From positions 1 through 62,559 of the forward strand of contig CALGNN010000028.1 of the NCBI GenBank assembly GCA_937961455.1: 62,559 nt of DNA. Reading direction: 5' to 3'. Positions 8,120 to 15,665 of the stretch are shown one piece after another. Position 1 is the stretch's first letter; the number at the start of each line of letters is the position of its first letter. The notes beneath the pieces are model-generated. The model searched no databases, was not told the origin of the DNA, and saw only the letters and a program-made list of their open reading frames with translations. This DNA is from an uncultured Saprospiraceae bacterium (GTDB taxonomy: Bacteria > Bacteroidota > Bacteroidia > Chitinophagales > Saprospiraceae). The translations under genes were made by a program, and so were the position numbers.

Positions 8120-9766
8120 CTATTGAGCGAAAATAAACTCCTCAAATTCCCGCAAATCATAGCTATTTAAGCACTCTGAAGCTTTCAATCCTGCTTTTCT
8201 AGCTAAGCGTACACCATATTTGATATCGTCAATACCTTCTATCGAGTGGGCATCCGGATTTATGCTGATTAATACATCTTTTTCTGTTGCCATTCTAATG
8301 TATTTCCAATCCAAATCCAAGCGATGAGGGTTTGCATTCAACTCAATAGAAACTTCATTTGCCGCACATGCGTCAATAATTTTTTCATAGTCCAAAGGAT
8401 ATGCTTTTCGAGACAATAAGATTCTTCCTGATAAATGCCCTAGGATTTTCATGTAGGGATTTTCAATCGCCTTAATGAGTCTCTCCGTTGCAACCGCTTC
8501 TTTCATGTTTAAATTTGAATGGATTGATCCTATAATAAGATCAAACTGCTGCAATATTTCTTCTGGATAGTCTAGACTGCCATCGTTTAAAATATCACTT
8601 TCTATCCCTCTAAAAATATGAATGTCTAATTCTTTATTTACCGCATCGATTTCATCCCACTGCTTGATTAATTCTTCTTCTTTCAAGCCATTTGCATAAA
8701 AGGCTGTTTTAGAATGGTCAGTAATAACGATGTATTCATGTCCGTGGGCAGCAGCAGCCTCAGCCATTTGTCTTACCGTGTGCGTACCATCGCTATATAC
8801 TGTATGACAGTGAACTGTCCCTAATATATCTTCATCAGTTACGAGTTTCTTATAATCTCTGTCTAGGTCTTGTAAATTTTCTTCTTCTCGATATTCTGGA
8901 GGAATAAAGGCTAAACCCACTTGCTCAAAATAATCATTTTCCGAATTGAGCTCCTTTGATAGATCCATTCCTTTCTCTTGGAGGCTTTTCACAAAGCTAT
9001 CTGGACCTGTTAGTTGCAATAGTTTTGCATGAAATTGTTGAGCACTCGTACCATATAGTCTTAATGGAAATTGCGACTTATATGAATGATCAATGGATTC
9101 ATCAACTTTAAGGCTAAGTACTTTTTCATCTAGTGTAAGCTTGCCTTGTTCCAAAGCATCCACATTGATTAGGATTTCAATTCGTTCAGATATCTGAGAC
9201 TCACGTCTTAGCGCACCGCATAGCGCCCGATGCTCGTCGCCCATTTGTGCACCGATCCTTTCTAAGACTTCTATTCGAATGGGTTCCAATTCTGAGAGTA
9301 AATACTTGTCTTTTGATTCCAGATGATACTCCAGTTTTTTGAGAATGTCATCTTGAGTCTTTTTCGCAAAACCCTTAAGTTTTAGTAACTCATCATTTTC
9401 AATGGCCTTAATCAATTCATGTACATCATCAATTCCCATTTCTTTCCAAATGGCTTTGACTTTTTTAGGACCAATACCTCTAATGGACAAAAGATCTAGT
9501 ATGCCCGGAGGAGTCTGATTTTTATAGCTTTCCAAAACAGCTAATTGGCCGTTTTCAATTATTTCAAGGATGGAGGATTTAATTCCCTTTCCTATACCGG
9601 CTGCTTGATCAAATTCTTCTTCACTGGTTTCCATCAAGGCTTTCGGCCACGTCCGGAGACGTTGATAGGCTGATTGATAGGAACGTACTTTAAAAGCATT
9701 TTCGTCGTAAAGGTCCATCATCTTTGCGAGGTCCCTAAACATATTGGCTATTTCTTTATTCGTCAC
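8120..9766 (-). CDS. polX: PolX-family protein with PHP domain and degenerate palm
   Basis: 548 residues with the PolX order: an N-terminal 8-kDa region with helix-hairpin-helix motifs (GIGKGIK, RGIGPKKVK), a palm, then a C-terminal PHP domain. The PHP metal residues look intact: HCHTVYSDGTHT, ITDHS, GIESDI, GSIHSN, ELNANPHRLD, NPDAHS. The palm does not. Where family members have GD-I-D, this one reads ER-I-E (near 208), and the third aspartate of the DLR motif is proline (FPLR). Nucleotidyl transfer is probably lost, leaving a PHP exonuclease/phosphoesterase tied to DNA binding. Confidence 0.9.
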   Translation of the reverse strand: MTNKEIANMFRDLAKMMDLYDENAFKVRSYQSAYQRLRTWPKALMETSEEEFDQAAGIGKGIKSSILEIIENGQLAVLESYKNQTPPGILDLLSIRGIGPKKVKAIWKEMGIDDVHELIKAIENDELLKLKGFAKKTQDDILKKLEYHLESKDKYLLSELEPIRIEVLERIGAQMGDEHRALCGALRRESQISERIEILINVDALEQGKLTLDEKVLSLKVDESIDHSYKSQFPLRLYGTSAQQFHAKLLQLTGPDSFVKSLQEKGMDLSKELNSENDYFEQVGLAFIPPEYREEENLQDLDRDYKKLVTDEDILGTVHCHTVYSDGTHTVRQMAEAAAAHGHEYIVITDHSKTAFYANGLKEEELIKQWDEIDAVNKELDIHIFRGIESDILNDGSLDYPEEILQQFDLIIGSIHSNLNMKEAVATERLIKAIENPYMKILGHLSGRILLSRKAYPLDYEKIIDACAANEVSIELNANPHRLDLDWKYIRMATEKDVLISINPDAHSIEGIDDIKYGVRLARKAGLKASECLNSYDLREFEEFIFAQ

Positions 9767-9879
9767 TTAAAATAATTTTAAAAAAAACTTTAATTGTCTA
9801 GAACAAAAGTGGCTTTGATGGATTATTAAACTTGTAACATGTGTAGAAACAGATAACCCAATAAAAATTAAAAAATACC

Positions 9880-10046
9880 TTCAATATTAATCTTAATCTG
9901 TAACCAGTTTTGAGAAAGAATTTGAGAGAGATGAGCGAAAATAGAAAACATTTAATGTTTTCAATCTAAACTAGATTAAAGAAGAATAGCGAAGGTGAGT
10001 AGTTACCTGGTGGCTTAACAAGGTTAAGTTGCCAGGTTTTTTTTTT
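9880..10046 (+). ncRNA. Candidate small RNA ending in a strong terminator
   Basis: No ORF is supported between the polX start (9766) and 10046. The plus strand here has three hairpins in a row: GAAAACAT/ATGTTTTC (9944-9962), AATCTA/TAGATT (9963-9977) and the terminator at 10005-10037. A terminator on this strand has no upstream plus-strand gene to serve, because polX and the next gene are both on minus. A short independent transcript would explain it. I find no clear promoter, so the 5' end is a guess. I cannot assign an Rfam family. Confidence 0.35.
10005..10046 (+). terminator. Strong rho-independent terminator
   Basis: ACCTGGTGGCTTAAC (10005-10019) pairs with GTTAAGTTGCCAGGT (10023-10037), including three G-U wobbles, around a 3-nt loop and is followed by a run of T to 10046. 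Confidence 0.8.
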
Positions 10047-10079
10047 GCAAAAATTTAATGTCGCTGTTTTTTCTTTAAA

Positions 10080-10545
10080 ATCTTCGTTGCTGCTCAGCGC
10101 TTCCTCACTTTAATAATATCATTGCTGCTCAGCGTTTCCTCTCTCTAATATTATCGTTTCTGCTCAGCGCTTCCGAAATTCATTTCGGAAGAAAAAACGC
10201 GCTTGTAAACACTTCTGTTTTGCTAACGCTTTCCTCTCTAACATTCGGAAGAAAAAACATGCTTGTAAACACTTCTGTTTTGCTAACGCTTTTCTCTCTT
10301 CACTCGGAAAACAAAACTTTGTTGTAATTACTTCTTCTCTGCTTCCGCTGTTTCTTCTTCTAAAATCTTCGTCCCTGCTTAGCGCTTCCTCAATTAAATA
10401 TTATCGTTGCTGCTCAGCGCTTCCGAAATTCATTTCGGAAGAAAAAACATGCTTGTAAACACTTCTGTTTTGCTAACGCTTTTCTCACTTTTTTCGGAAG
10501 ACAGAAGTTTATTGTTATTACTTCTTCTCTGCTTCCGCTGTTGGA
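10080..10545. repeat. Tandem array of diverged 40-60 bp units overlapping a gene's 3' end
   Basis: Five units carry a TGCTCAGCGCTTCC-like core (10086-10104, 10122-10139, 10157-10174, 10374-10389, 10406-10424). Five further units start with CGGAA (10186, 10246, 10304, 10436, 10495); three of these, at 10186-10232, 10246-10292 and 10436-10482, are nearly identical over 47 bp. The last unit contains the final codons and stop of the lipoprotein gene ending at 10518, and the 10304 unit is a diverged copy of that same gene end. A palindrome, TTCCGAAAT/ATTTCGGAA, occurs at 10171-10190 and 10421-10440. A larger period of about 250-260 bp is visible. Confidence 0.85.
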
Positions 10546-11123
10546 ACTTCAATGATTTCGCCGCTTACTTTTTCACCATTTTCATATTTATAATCCAATG
10601 TTACATTCCCTTCTTCATCATAGTACCTAAAAATCCCGTGCTGGGCTCCATTTCTATATTCAACTTCCTTTTGGACTTTTCCATTTCCGTGATAAATTTT
10701 ATGCATTCCATCTAAGCTTCCCATTTTGTAATTATATATTTCTTGAAATCTTCCAAAGCGATAGGTAATGCTTTGACCATGAAGCTTATCTTCTTTATAA
10801 TTAATAAGTTTATCAATTTGTCCTCTTTCAGATATTTCATAATAAGGACCATCTAGTTTCCCATCTACATAATGATAAATTTGTTTAGGTCTCATATCAG
10901 CGTGATAAACGATCCAAGAACCAGACTTTTTACCTCCGACTAATAAACCCTCTTCTAAAATTCGATTGCCTGATTTTTTAAGTGCTCTTATTGTTTGATT
11001 TGGATATTCAATCAATTCATATCCTTCTATTTCTCCCATGGAGCTTCCTCCACCAGAATTTTGGTTACAAGAATAAAATACACCTATAAAGCACAGCAAT
11101 GCAAGACTAAGTATTTGTTTCAT
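10518..11123 (-). CDS. MORN-like/YwqK-type repeat lipoprotein
   Basis: 201 residues. A lipoprotein signal has its cysteine near residue 19 (GVFYSC). Several repeats of about 22 residues of the YwqK/MORN_2 type follow: GKLDGPYYE-SERGQ, DKLHGQSITYRFGRF, GSLDGMHKIYHGNGK, GAQHGIFRYYDEEGN. Such proteins are common surface lipoproteins in Bacteroidota; the antitoxin label attached to YwqK is not supported here. The C-terminal TAEAEKK tail lies within the tandem DNA array at 10080-10545. It is divergent from the helicase-like operon at 11262. Confidence 0.85.
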   Translation of the reverse strand: MKQILSLALLCFIGVFYSCNQNSGGGSSMGEIEGYELIEYPNQTIRALKKSGNRILEEGLLVGGKKSGSWIVYHADMRPKQIYHYVDGKLDGPYYEISERGQIDKLINYKEDKLHGQSITYRFGRFQEIYNYKMGSLDGMHKIYHGNGKVQKEVEYRNGAQHGIFRYYDEEGNVTLDYKYENGEKVSGEIIEVPTAEAEKK

Positions 11124-11261
11124 ATTTTATTACAATTAAGCTTTAGCAAATATAATAAGATGGAATAGGATTTTATATCAAATTCCATAGGCTAATAATG
11201 CAAACATAGTTGTATTAATACATATTATAAATTATATTTATATGTTTTAATCAACTAAACT

Positions 11262-13670
11262 ATGTCAACTGAATTTCAAGAAAGCAAAAATTGCTTTCCA
11301 ATCAGAATATTGGACCCTTTCCAATACAAAGCTTTTCAAGCTGTTCAAGAAGGTGGAACACACTTTATTTCAGGAAAGGCTTTTAGCGGAAAAAAATATC
11401 TATGCAGTGCCATTCTCGCAGAAGAACTATGGAAAAAAAGAAAATCTATAGTTGTCTACAAGGATGAAACACTGGAAGAAAATCTCCTCAACTTTTTCAC
11501 GCAAATAAAATTAAGCAGTTTTATTAATCACATGGGTGGTGCTATTGAATTAGACATTCACGATTTAAGCAAATCTGGAAAAAGCAGCACACTAGAAAAT
11601 GGACTTGAAGAATATGAAAGTCAAAAACAAAAATGTGTTTTAGTAATCCAGCAAGTCTATGAGCAATACAATCGAAAATTTAAAGCGGTTTTTGACCATC
11701 TTGAGCTAGATGAGATTATTCAAAAATTCATGCAATTGGACTCACATGAAGGCTCTCTCCTATTAGATGCATCTATAGAAAATGCCAAGTTTAATTTCAA
11801 TGTGGAAGAATATAAATTATTGCAAGATATCATTGCCAAGATGAAAGATATCGTGCTCCCTCCACTTCCCATCAGATACATATTCAACCCTATACAAAGC
11901 GCTTGGTTTTCAGACAATGATCAAGAAAAAAATAAAGAAAGCTTTTATACAATTGTAAAAACGCTTTTGAAAGAGGCTCGACTTTTAAGAAAAGAATATC
12001 TCCACAATATTCATTGGTATAAAAATTTAATAAGAGATCAGTTTGATAAAAAACTCAACCACTGGAATCATAGAATCGAAGCGCTAAAGCAACAATTGAT
12101 TTTTTCAAATGAACCATTTAAAAAAATCAATCAAGTTGGCCAGTTCGATAAAAATTCAACGGGTATCAATCTTGGGAAATTTATTAATCCTAAATCCAAC
12201 AAAAACTATTTCACTTCTACCCTACAAGCATTTCATGATGAGCTGGCTTCTGATAGTCATTTTGCTAAATGGCATATTCACTTCATTCAAGCTGCAAGTA
12301 AGGAATCTTGTTTAGAAAAATTAAATCTATTCCAACGCGAAATAGCAGAATATGAATTCCAAGAACAATATATAAGTGATCAAATAAAGAGACTGGGAAC
12401 ACACAGCATCATTCATGATAAATTTATACAAGACAACCTCGTCCAATTGGATGGAGCACACAAGTCATTTATTGAAAAATTAAACGCACAAAATGTATTT
12501 AGCGAAAAGTGTGAGAATCTTGCTATTAGCATTCAACTACAATTAGAATTCCTTCAATCTCAAATTAATAATCTTGAAGCCTTGTTGCAAAGCTCTGGAT
12601 TTTTTGAACAATACCGAAAATGGAGAAGCCTATTGGATGAAGTACCCAGTGAGGCAAAAAAAATATTAACCATTCTGTACTCTGAAAAAATTTCTCAACC
12701 GAAAGCTATTTTGGATGAATGGTTTTTAAAAAATATTATACGAAAAGCCGGAACAGGCCCCAATCAAAATCTTGGACAATTACAAAAGAGCTTACATGAA
12801 GAATTGAGGATTTTAAAACTCCTTAAAACTGATCTAAGTCATAAAATATTAGCAGACCACAGGAAGCATATTGTCAAACGATTATCTTCTGAACAAAAAA
12901 AACGATTGCTTTCCATATTGCATGCAAGTGATGAGTTAAAAAATTATCAAGCTTGGAATCAGCTGGGAAGCTTATGGTTGGATCTTAAACCCGTAGTCTT
13001 AGTTGCAGAGCAAGAATTAGCTAATTTTGAAGCACTTGCAGATGAACAATTTGACACCTTAATAGTTGCTGGTAAGTCATTGCAAGAAAATGCAAAAGTG
13101 CAACAGCTAGCACTAAAATCAAATAAGCAAATTTATTTTCAAATTCAGGAAGAAGAAGGTCAACATGCGAATATCCTTCAGATGAAGCATGGTAAGCATA
13201 TTCTCAAAAGAACGGAATTACATTTAGGCAATAAATACGAAGCACTCAGTGAAATTGCTTCTTTCATTCATCAAACGAGCCATTCTTACAGCATTATCCA
13301 AATGAATGCTTTAAACATCATATCACAACTGGATCCCAAAATGAATCTCATGGTTATGGAAGAATTGCGCCAAAACTATGATACTCAAATAAAAAATTCA
13401 AGGACCTCTGAACATCAAATATTTGAGGCCTTAATTGATGAGGAAATTCCCGTAGCTTTCTTGAGCTTGGACCAATTTATTCAAACAAGCAAAAACCCTG
13501 TTGTAGATTGGGAAGTTTATATGCAAACCCAATTAAAATATTACGGTTTTGAAATCATCAATAGTTGGTCATATGATTGGGTTAAAAACAAAAGTTATAC
13601 GGCAAAAAAAGTGGCGAGCCTCATCCATCAAAATCTCCTATTAAATCAAGAGAATAGGAAAGTGTCCTAA
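11262..13670 (+). CDS. Degenerate superfamily 1 helicase with C-terminal Vsr/MTES_1575-like region
   Basis: 802 residues. The N-terminus has a Q-motif-like QYKAFQAV (21-28) and a Walker-A-like segment, G38-KAFSG-K44-K45, ending in Lys where Ser/Thr is normal. A long helical, coiled-coil-rich region of about 70-570 follows. FDTLIVAGKSL (597-607) sits where UPF1/Dna2-type helicases have FD-hhh-DEAS, so the acidic Walker B pair is gone. The C-terminal end, LSLDQF (about 734-739) then GFEIINSWSYDW (to 773), resembles the nuclease tail of DUF4011-type helicases, again with the acidic motif weakened. Probably a pseudo-enzyme or scaffold. Seven bp upstream of the nuclease gene. Confidence 0.6.
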   Translation: MSTEFQESKNCFPIRILDPFQYKAFQAVQEGGTHFISGKAFSGKKYLCSAILAEELWKKRKSIVVYKDETLEENLLNFFTQIKLSSFINHMGGAIELDIHDLSKSGKSSTLENGLEEYESQKQKCVLVIQQVYEQYNRKFKAVFDHLELDEIIQKFMQLDSHEGSLLLDASIENAKFNFNVEEYKLLQDIIAKMKDIVLPPLPIRYIFNPIQSAWFSDNDQEKNKESFYTIVKTLLKEARLLRKEYLHNIHWYKNLIRDQFDKKLNHWNHRIEALKQQLIFSNEPFKKINQVGQFDKNSTGINLGKFINPKSNKNYFTSTLQAFHDELASDSHFAKWHIHFIQAASKESCLEKLNLFQREIAEYEFQEQYISDQIKRLGTHSIIHDKFIQDNLVQLDGAHKSFIEKLNAQNVFSEKCENLAISIQLQLEFLQSQINNLEALLQSSGFFEQYRKWRSLLDEVPSEAKKILTILYSEKISQPKAILDEWFLKNIIRKAGTGPNQNLGQLQKSLHEELRILKLLKTDLSHKILADHRKHIVKRLSSEQKKRLLSILHASDELKNYQAWNQLGSLWLDLKPVVLVAEQELANFEALADEQFDTLIVAGKSLQENAKVQQLALKSNKQIYFQIQEEEGQHANILQMKHGKHILKRTELHLGNKYEALSEIASFIHQTSHSYSIIQMNALNIISQLDPKMNLMVMEELRQNYDTQIKNSRTSEHQIFEALIDEEIPVAFLSLDQFIQTSKNPVVDWEVYMQTQLKYYGFEIINSWSYDWVKNKSYTAKKVASLIHQNLLLNQENRKVS

Positions 13671-13676
13671 GAAAGC

Positions 13677-14144
13677 ATGAGCTTAGATTTAAGATTAGAT
13701 TCCTATCAAGACCAACTGAAATTTTCTAAAAAAGAAAATAAGATTAAGCTCTATGACCCTATACGCAAAAAGTATTATATAAATCAACCAGAAGAGATCG
13801 TCCGTCAATTAATCATTCAATACTTGATTCTCGAAAAAAAGATATCTTCAAATCATATTGCAATAGAAAAGCAAATCCATGTTATGGGAATGGAAAAACG
13901 TTTTGATCTATTGATTTTCAATAAAAAAATGGAGCCAAGAATGCTTATTGAGTGTAAGGCTCCTTCTGTGCAAATAGATCAAAAAGTAGTTGATCAAATT
14001 GCGCTATATAATATTGACTTAAAAGCTCCTTATCTGCTCTTAAGTAATGGTATCCAAAATCTTTTTTTCCATATTGATTTTACATCCAAACGTGCCATCG
14101 CCCTCGACCACATTCCAGACAAAACCATCTTACTAAACCACTAA
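13677..14144 (+). CDS. Small PD-(D/E)xK nuclease-fold protein (HsdR_N-like)
   Basis: 155 residues resembling the N-terminal nuclease domain of type I restriction HsdR, as a free-standing protein. Candidate active-site residues are present: Glu39/Glu40 (PEEIVRQ), Asp77 (RFDLLI) and Glu92-x-Lys94 (IECKAP). Similar short HsdR_N-like proteins occur widely as apparently chromosomal genes in Bacteroidota, so this alone does not indicate a restriction system. It starts 7 bp after the degenerate helicase gene and is followed 4 bp later by a TerB-like gene. Unlike its neighbour it keeps its catalytic residues. Confidence 0.8.
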   Translation: MSLDLRLDSYQDQLKFSKKENKIKLYDPIRKKYYINQPEEIVRQLIIQYLILEKKISSNHIAIEKQIHVMGMEKRFDLLIFNKKMEPRMLIECKAPSVQIDQKVVDQIALYNIDLKAPYLLLSNGIQNLFFHIDFTSKRAIALDHIPDKTILLNH

Positions 14145-14147
14145 GCC

Positions 14148-14486
14148 ATGATTGAGACACACCCCAAATGGTCCAAAGAAGAATTCATTTGTTTTATATT
14201 AATATACGCCTCTTATGCAGACCTTGACTTTTCACAGGATGAAAAGCAAAACATTATGCATCGCATTTCTAATGGTCAATTCAATGACATAATGAATGAA
14301 TATCATTCAATGGTTGATTTAGAAAAAATCAAGATCATTGAATTGTATAAGCCCATGTATTATCAAAATAATAGTAAGCAAGAGGAATTATTATCAATAA
14401 TTGAAGAGCAATTCAAAATAGATGGAAGCTATGGTCTTTTTGAAAAAGCTCTAATGGAGCAGCTTAAACGAATTATTTCGGACTAG
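14148..14486 (+). CDS. TerB-like helical protein 1
   Basis: 112 residues, all helical by pattern. FICFILIYASYADLDFSQDE matches the start of TerB-like domains (hydrophobic helix, A-x-ADG-like turn, then E). The equivalent helix in the next gene reads LLLHASYADLKIHNKE. TerB-like domains bind metal or serve as partners in stress and membrane-linked complexes. The gene sits 4 bp after the nuclease gene in the same operon. Assignment is by motif only. Confidence 0.65.
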   Translation: MIETHPKWSKEEFICFILIYASYADLDFSQDEKQNIMHRISNGQFNDIMNEYHSMVDLEKIKIIELYKPMYYQNNSKQEELLSIIEEQFKIDGSYGLFEKALMEQLKRIISD

Positions 14487-14546
14487 TTTGCGTTGTGTAA
14501 ATAGCAAACAACAAATTTCAATTTATCACCGCTGCATTTTACACAA

Positions 14547-14864
14547 ATGAATCTCACCGAAAACGAATTTGCGTGCTACTTATTATTGCATGCGAGTTAT
14601 GCTGATTTAAAAATCCATAACAAAGAACTCAATTTACTGGTAAATAAATTTGGTCAAAATATCGTCAAACGAATTCAATCTTTTTATAAAGACCAAACAG
14701 ATTTTCAAAAGAAGTTATTTATAAAAAAGATGGCGGCCCAATACTTAAATGGGAAAGCAGAAAAAGAAAATCTTGCACTTGAGTTAATCAAAATGTATTA
14801 CTCCGATGATGAATTTCATATATTAGAGAAAAATCAAATTCTAAATTTTAGATCAATACTCTAA
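14547..14864 (+). CDS. TerB-like helical protein 2
   Basis: 105 residues, a diverged paralogue of the protein at 14148-14486. Both open with a hydrophobic helix ending in ASYADL, and their lengths and helix spacing are similar. A 60-bp gap separates them, and the SDR gene starts 10 bp downstream. Tandem TerB-like copies may form a heterodimer; that is inference. No membrane segment or signal peptide. Confidence 0.65.
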   Translation: MNLTENEFACYLLLHASYADLKIHNKELNLLVNKFGQNIVKRIQSFYKDQTDFQKKLFIKKMAAQYLNGKAEKENLALELIKMYYSDDEFHILEKNQILNFRSIL

Positions 14865-14873
14865 TACATAAAA

Positions 14874-15650
14874 ATGGATTTAGCATTAGCAGGCAAATTG
14901 TATTTAGTAACTGGAGGCACAAGTGGCTTTGGTAAAGCCATCAGTCAAAAACTCCTTCAGGAAGGTGCAAAAGTAATCATCAATGCACGAGGTGAAGAGA
15001 AGCTCCAGACCATGGCAAATCAATTTGGAGATCAAGTCGAAACCATTGCTGGAGACATTACAACTGATGCTACTATATCAAATGTCATTAGACTTATAGG
15101 GGATCGAAAGTTGGATGGCTTAGTAGTTAATGCAGGCGGTCCTCCGGCAAAATCATTTATCGAAACAGAAATTTCTGATTGGGATGAAGCCTATAAAAGT
15201 GTTTTGAGATGGAAGGTGAAATTGGTGAATCATCTGCTAGAAAAATTCATGAGTCAAAGCTATGGACGCATACTTTTTATTGAAAGCATCTCGGTAAAAC
15301 AACCCATTGAAGATTTGGTATTGAGCAACTCCCTAAGATTAGCTGTTATTGGTTTTGTAAAAACCCTTTCTCAAGAAATTGCTCAACATGGTATTACTTT
15401 AAATGTACTCGCACCAGGCTATCACGCTACTCCTGCGATGGATCGCCTTTTTGAAAAAAAGAGTCAATTGCTTGGAATAAGTCCTTCTGAAGCAAGAGTA
15501 GCTTTTGAGTCTGAAATCAAAACAGGTAAAATGGGTGATCCTGAAGATTTAGCTGAATTAGGCATTTGGCTGCTTTCTGAAAGTTCCCGTTACGTAACCG
15601 GTCAAACCATCTCTGTGGATGGAGGTTTAGCAAAAGGTACATTTAGCTAA
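14874..15650 (+). CDS. SDR-family oxidoreductase lacking the usual YxxxK pair
   Basis: 258 residues, the classical SDR length. The Rossmann motif TGGTSGFGKA (14-23) and the NAGG motif (about 85-88) bind NAD(P)H. The usual catalytic Tyr-xxx-Lys is replaced: the equivalent helix reads LSNSLRLAV, after the serine segment FIESIS. A related SDR subgroup carries this LSN--R form, so the protein may be active on an unknown substrate or act differently. C-terminal YVTGQTISVDGG is intact. It is the last gene of the helicase-nuclease-TerB operon (10-bp gap). Confidence 0.85.
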   Translation: MDLALAGKLYLVTGGTSGFGKAISQKLLQEGAKVIINARGEEKLQTMANQFGDQVETIAGDITTDATISNVIRLIGDRKLDGLVVNAGGPPAKSFIETEISDWDEAYKSVLRWKVKLVNHLLEKFMSQSYGRILFIESISVKQPIEDLVLSNSLRLAVIGFVKTLSQEIAQHGITLNVLAPGYHATPAMDRLFEKKSQLLGISPSEARVAFESEIKTGKMGDPEDLAELGIWLLSESSRYVTGQTISVDGGLAKGTFS

Positions 15651-15665
15651 TTGCCCACTAATGGT

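Noticed and set aside
10080-10545. Possible CRISPR array
   Set aside because: Units are adjacent, diverged and of several lengths, without constant-length unique spacers, and no cas genes lie in the window.
10407-10715. Plus-strand 102-residue frame
   Set aside because: Low-complexity, Phe/Leu-rich shadow of the lipoprotein gene and the tandem array.
10518-11123. Antitoxin of a toxin-antitoxin pair (YwqK label)
   Set aside because: It has a lipoprotein signal, no partner toxin is adjacent, and the repeats are of the general MORN_2 kind.
13677-14144. Type I restriction system
   Set aside because: Only an HsdR_N-like domain is present, with no HsdM, HsdS or translocase. Stand-alone versions are common in Bacteroidota.
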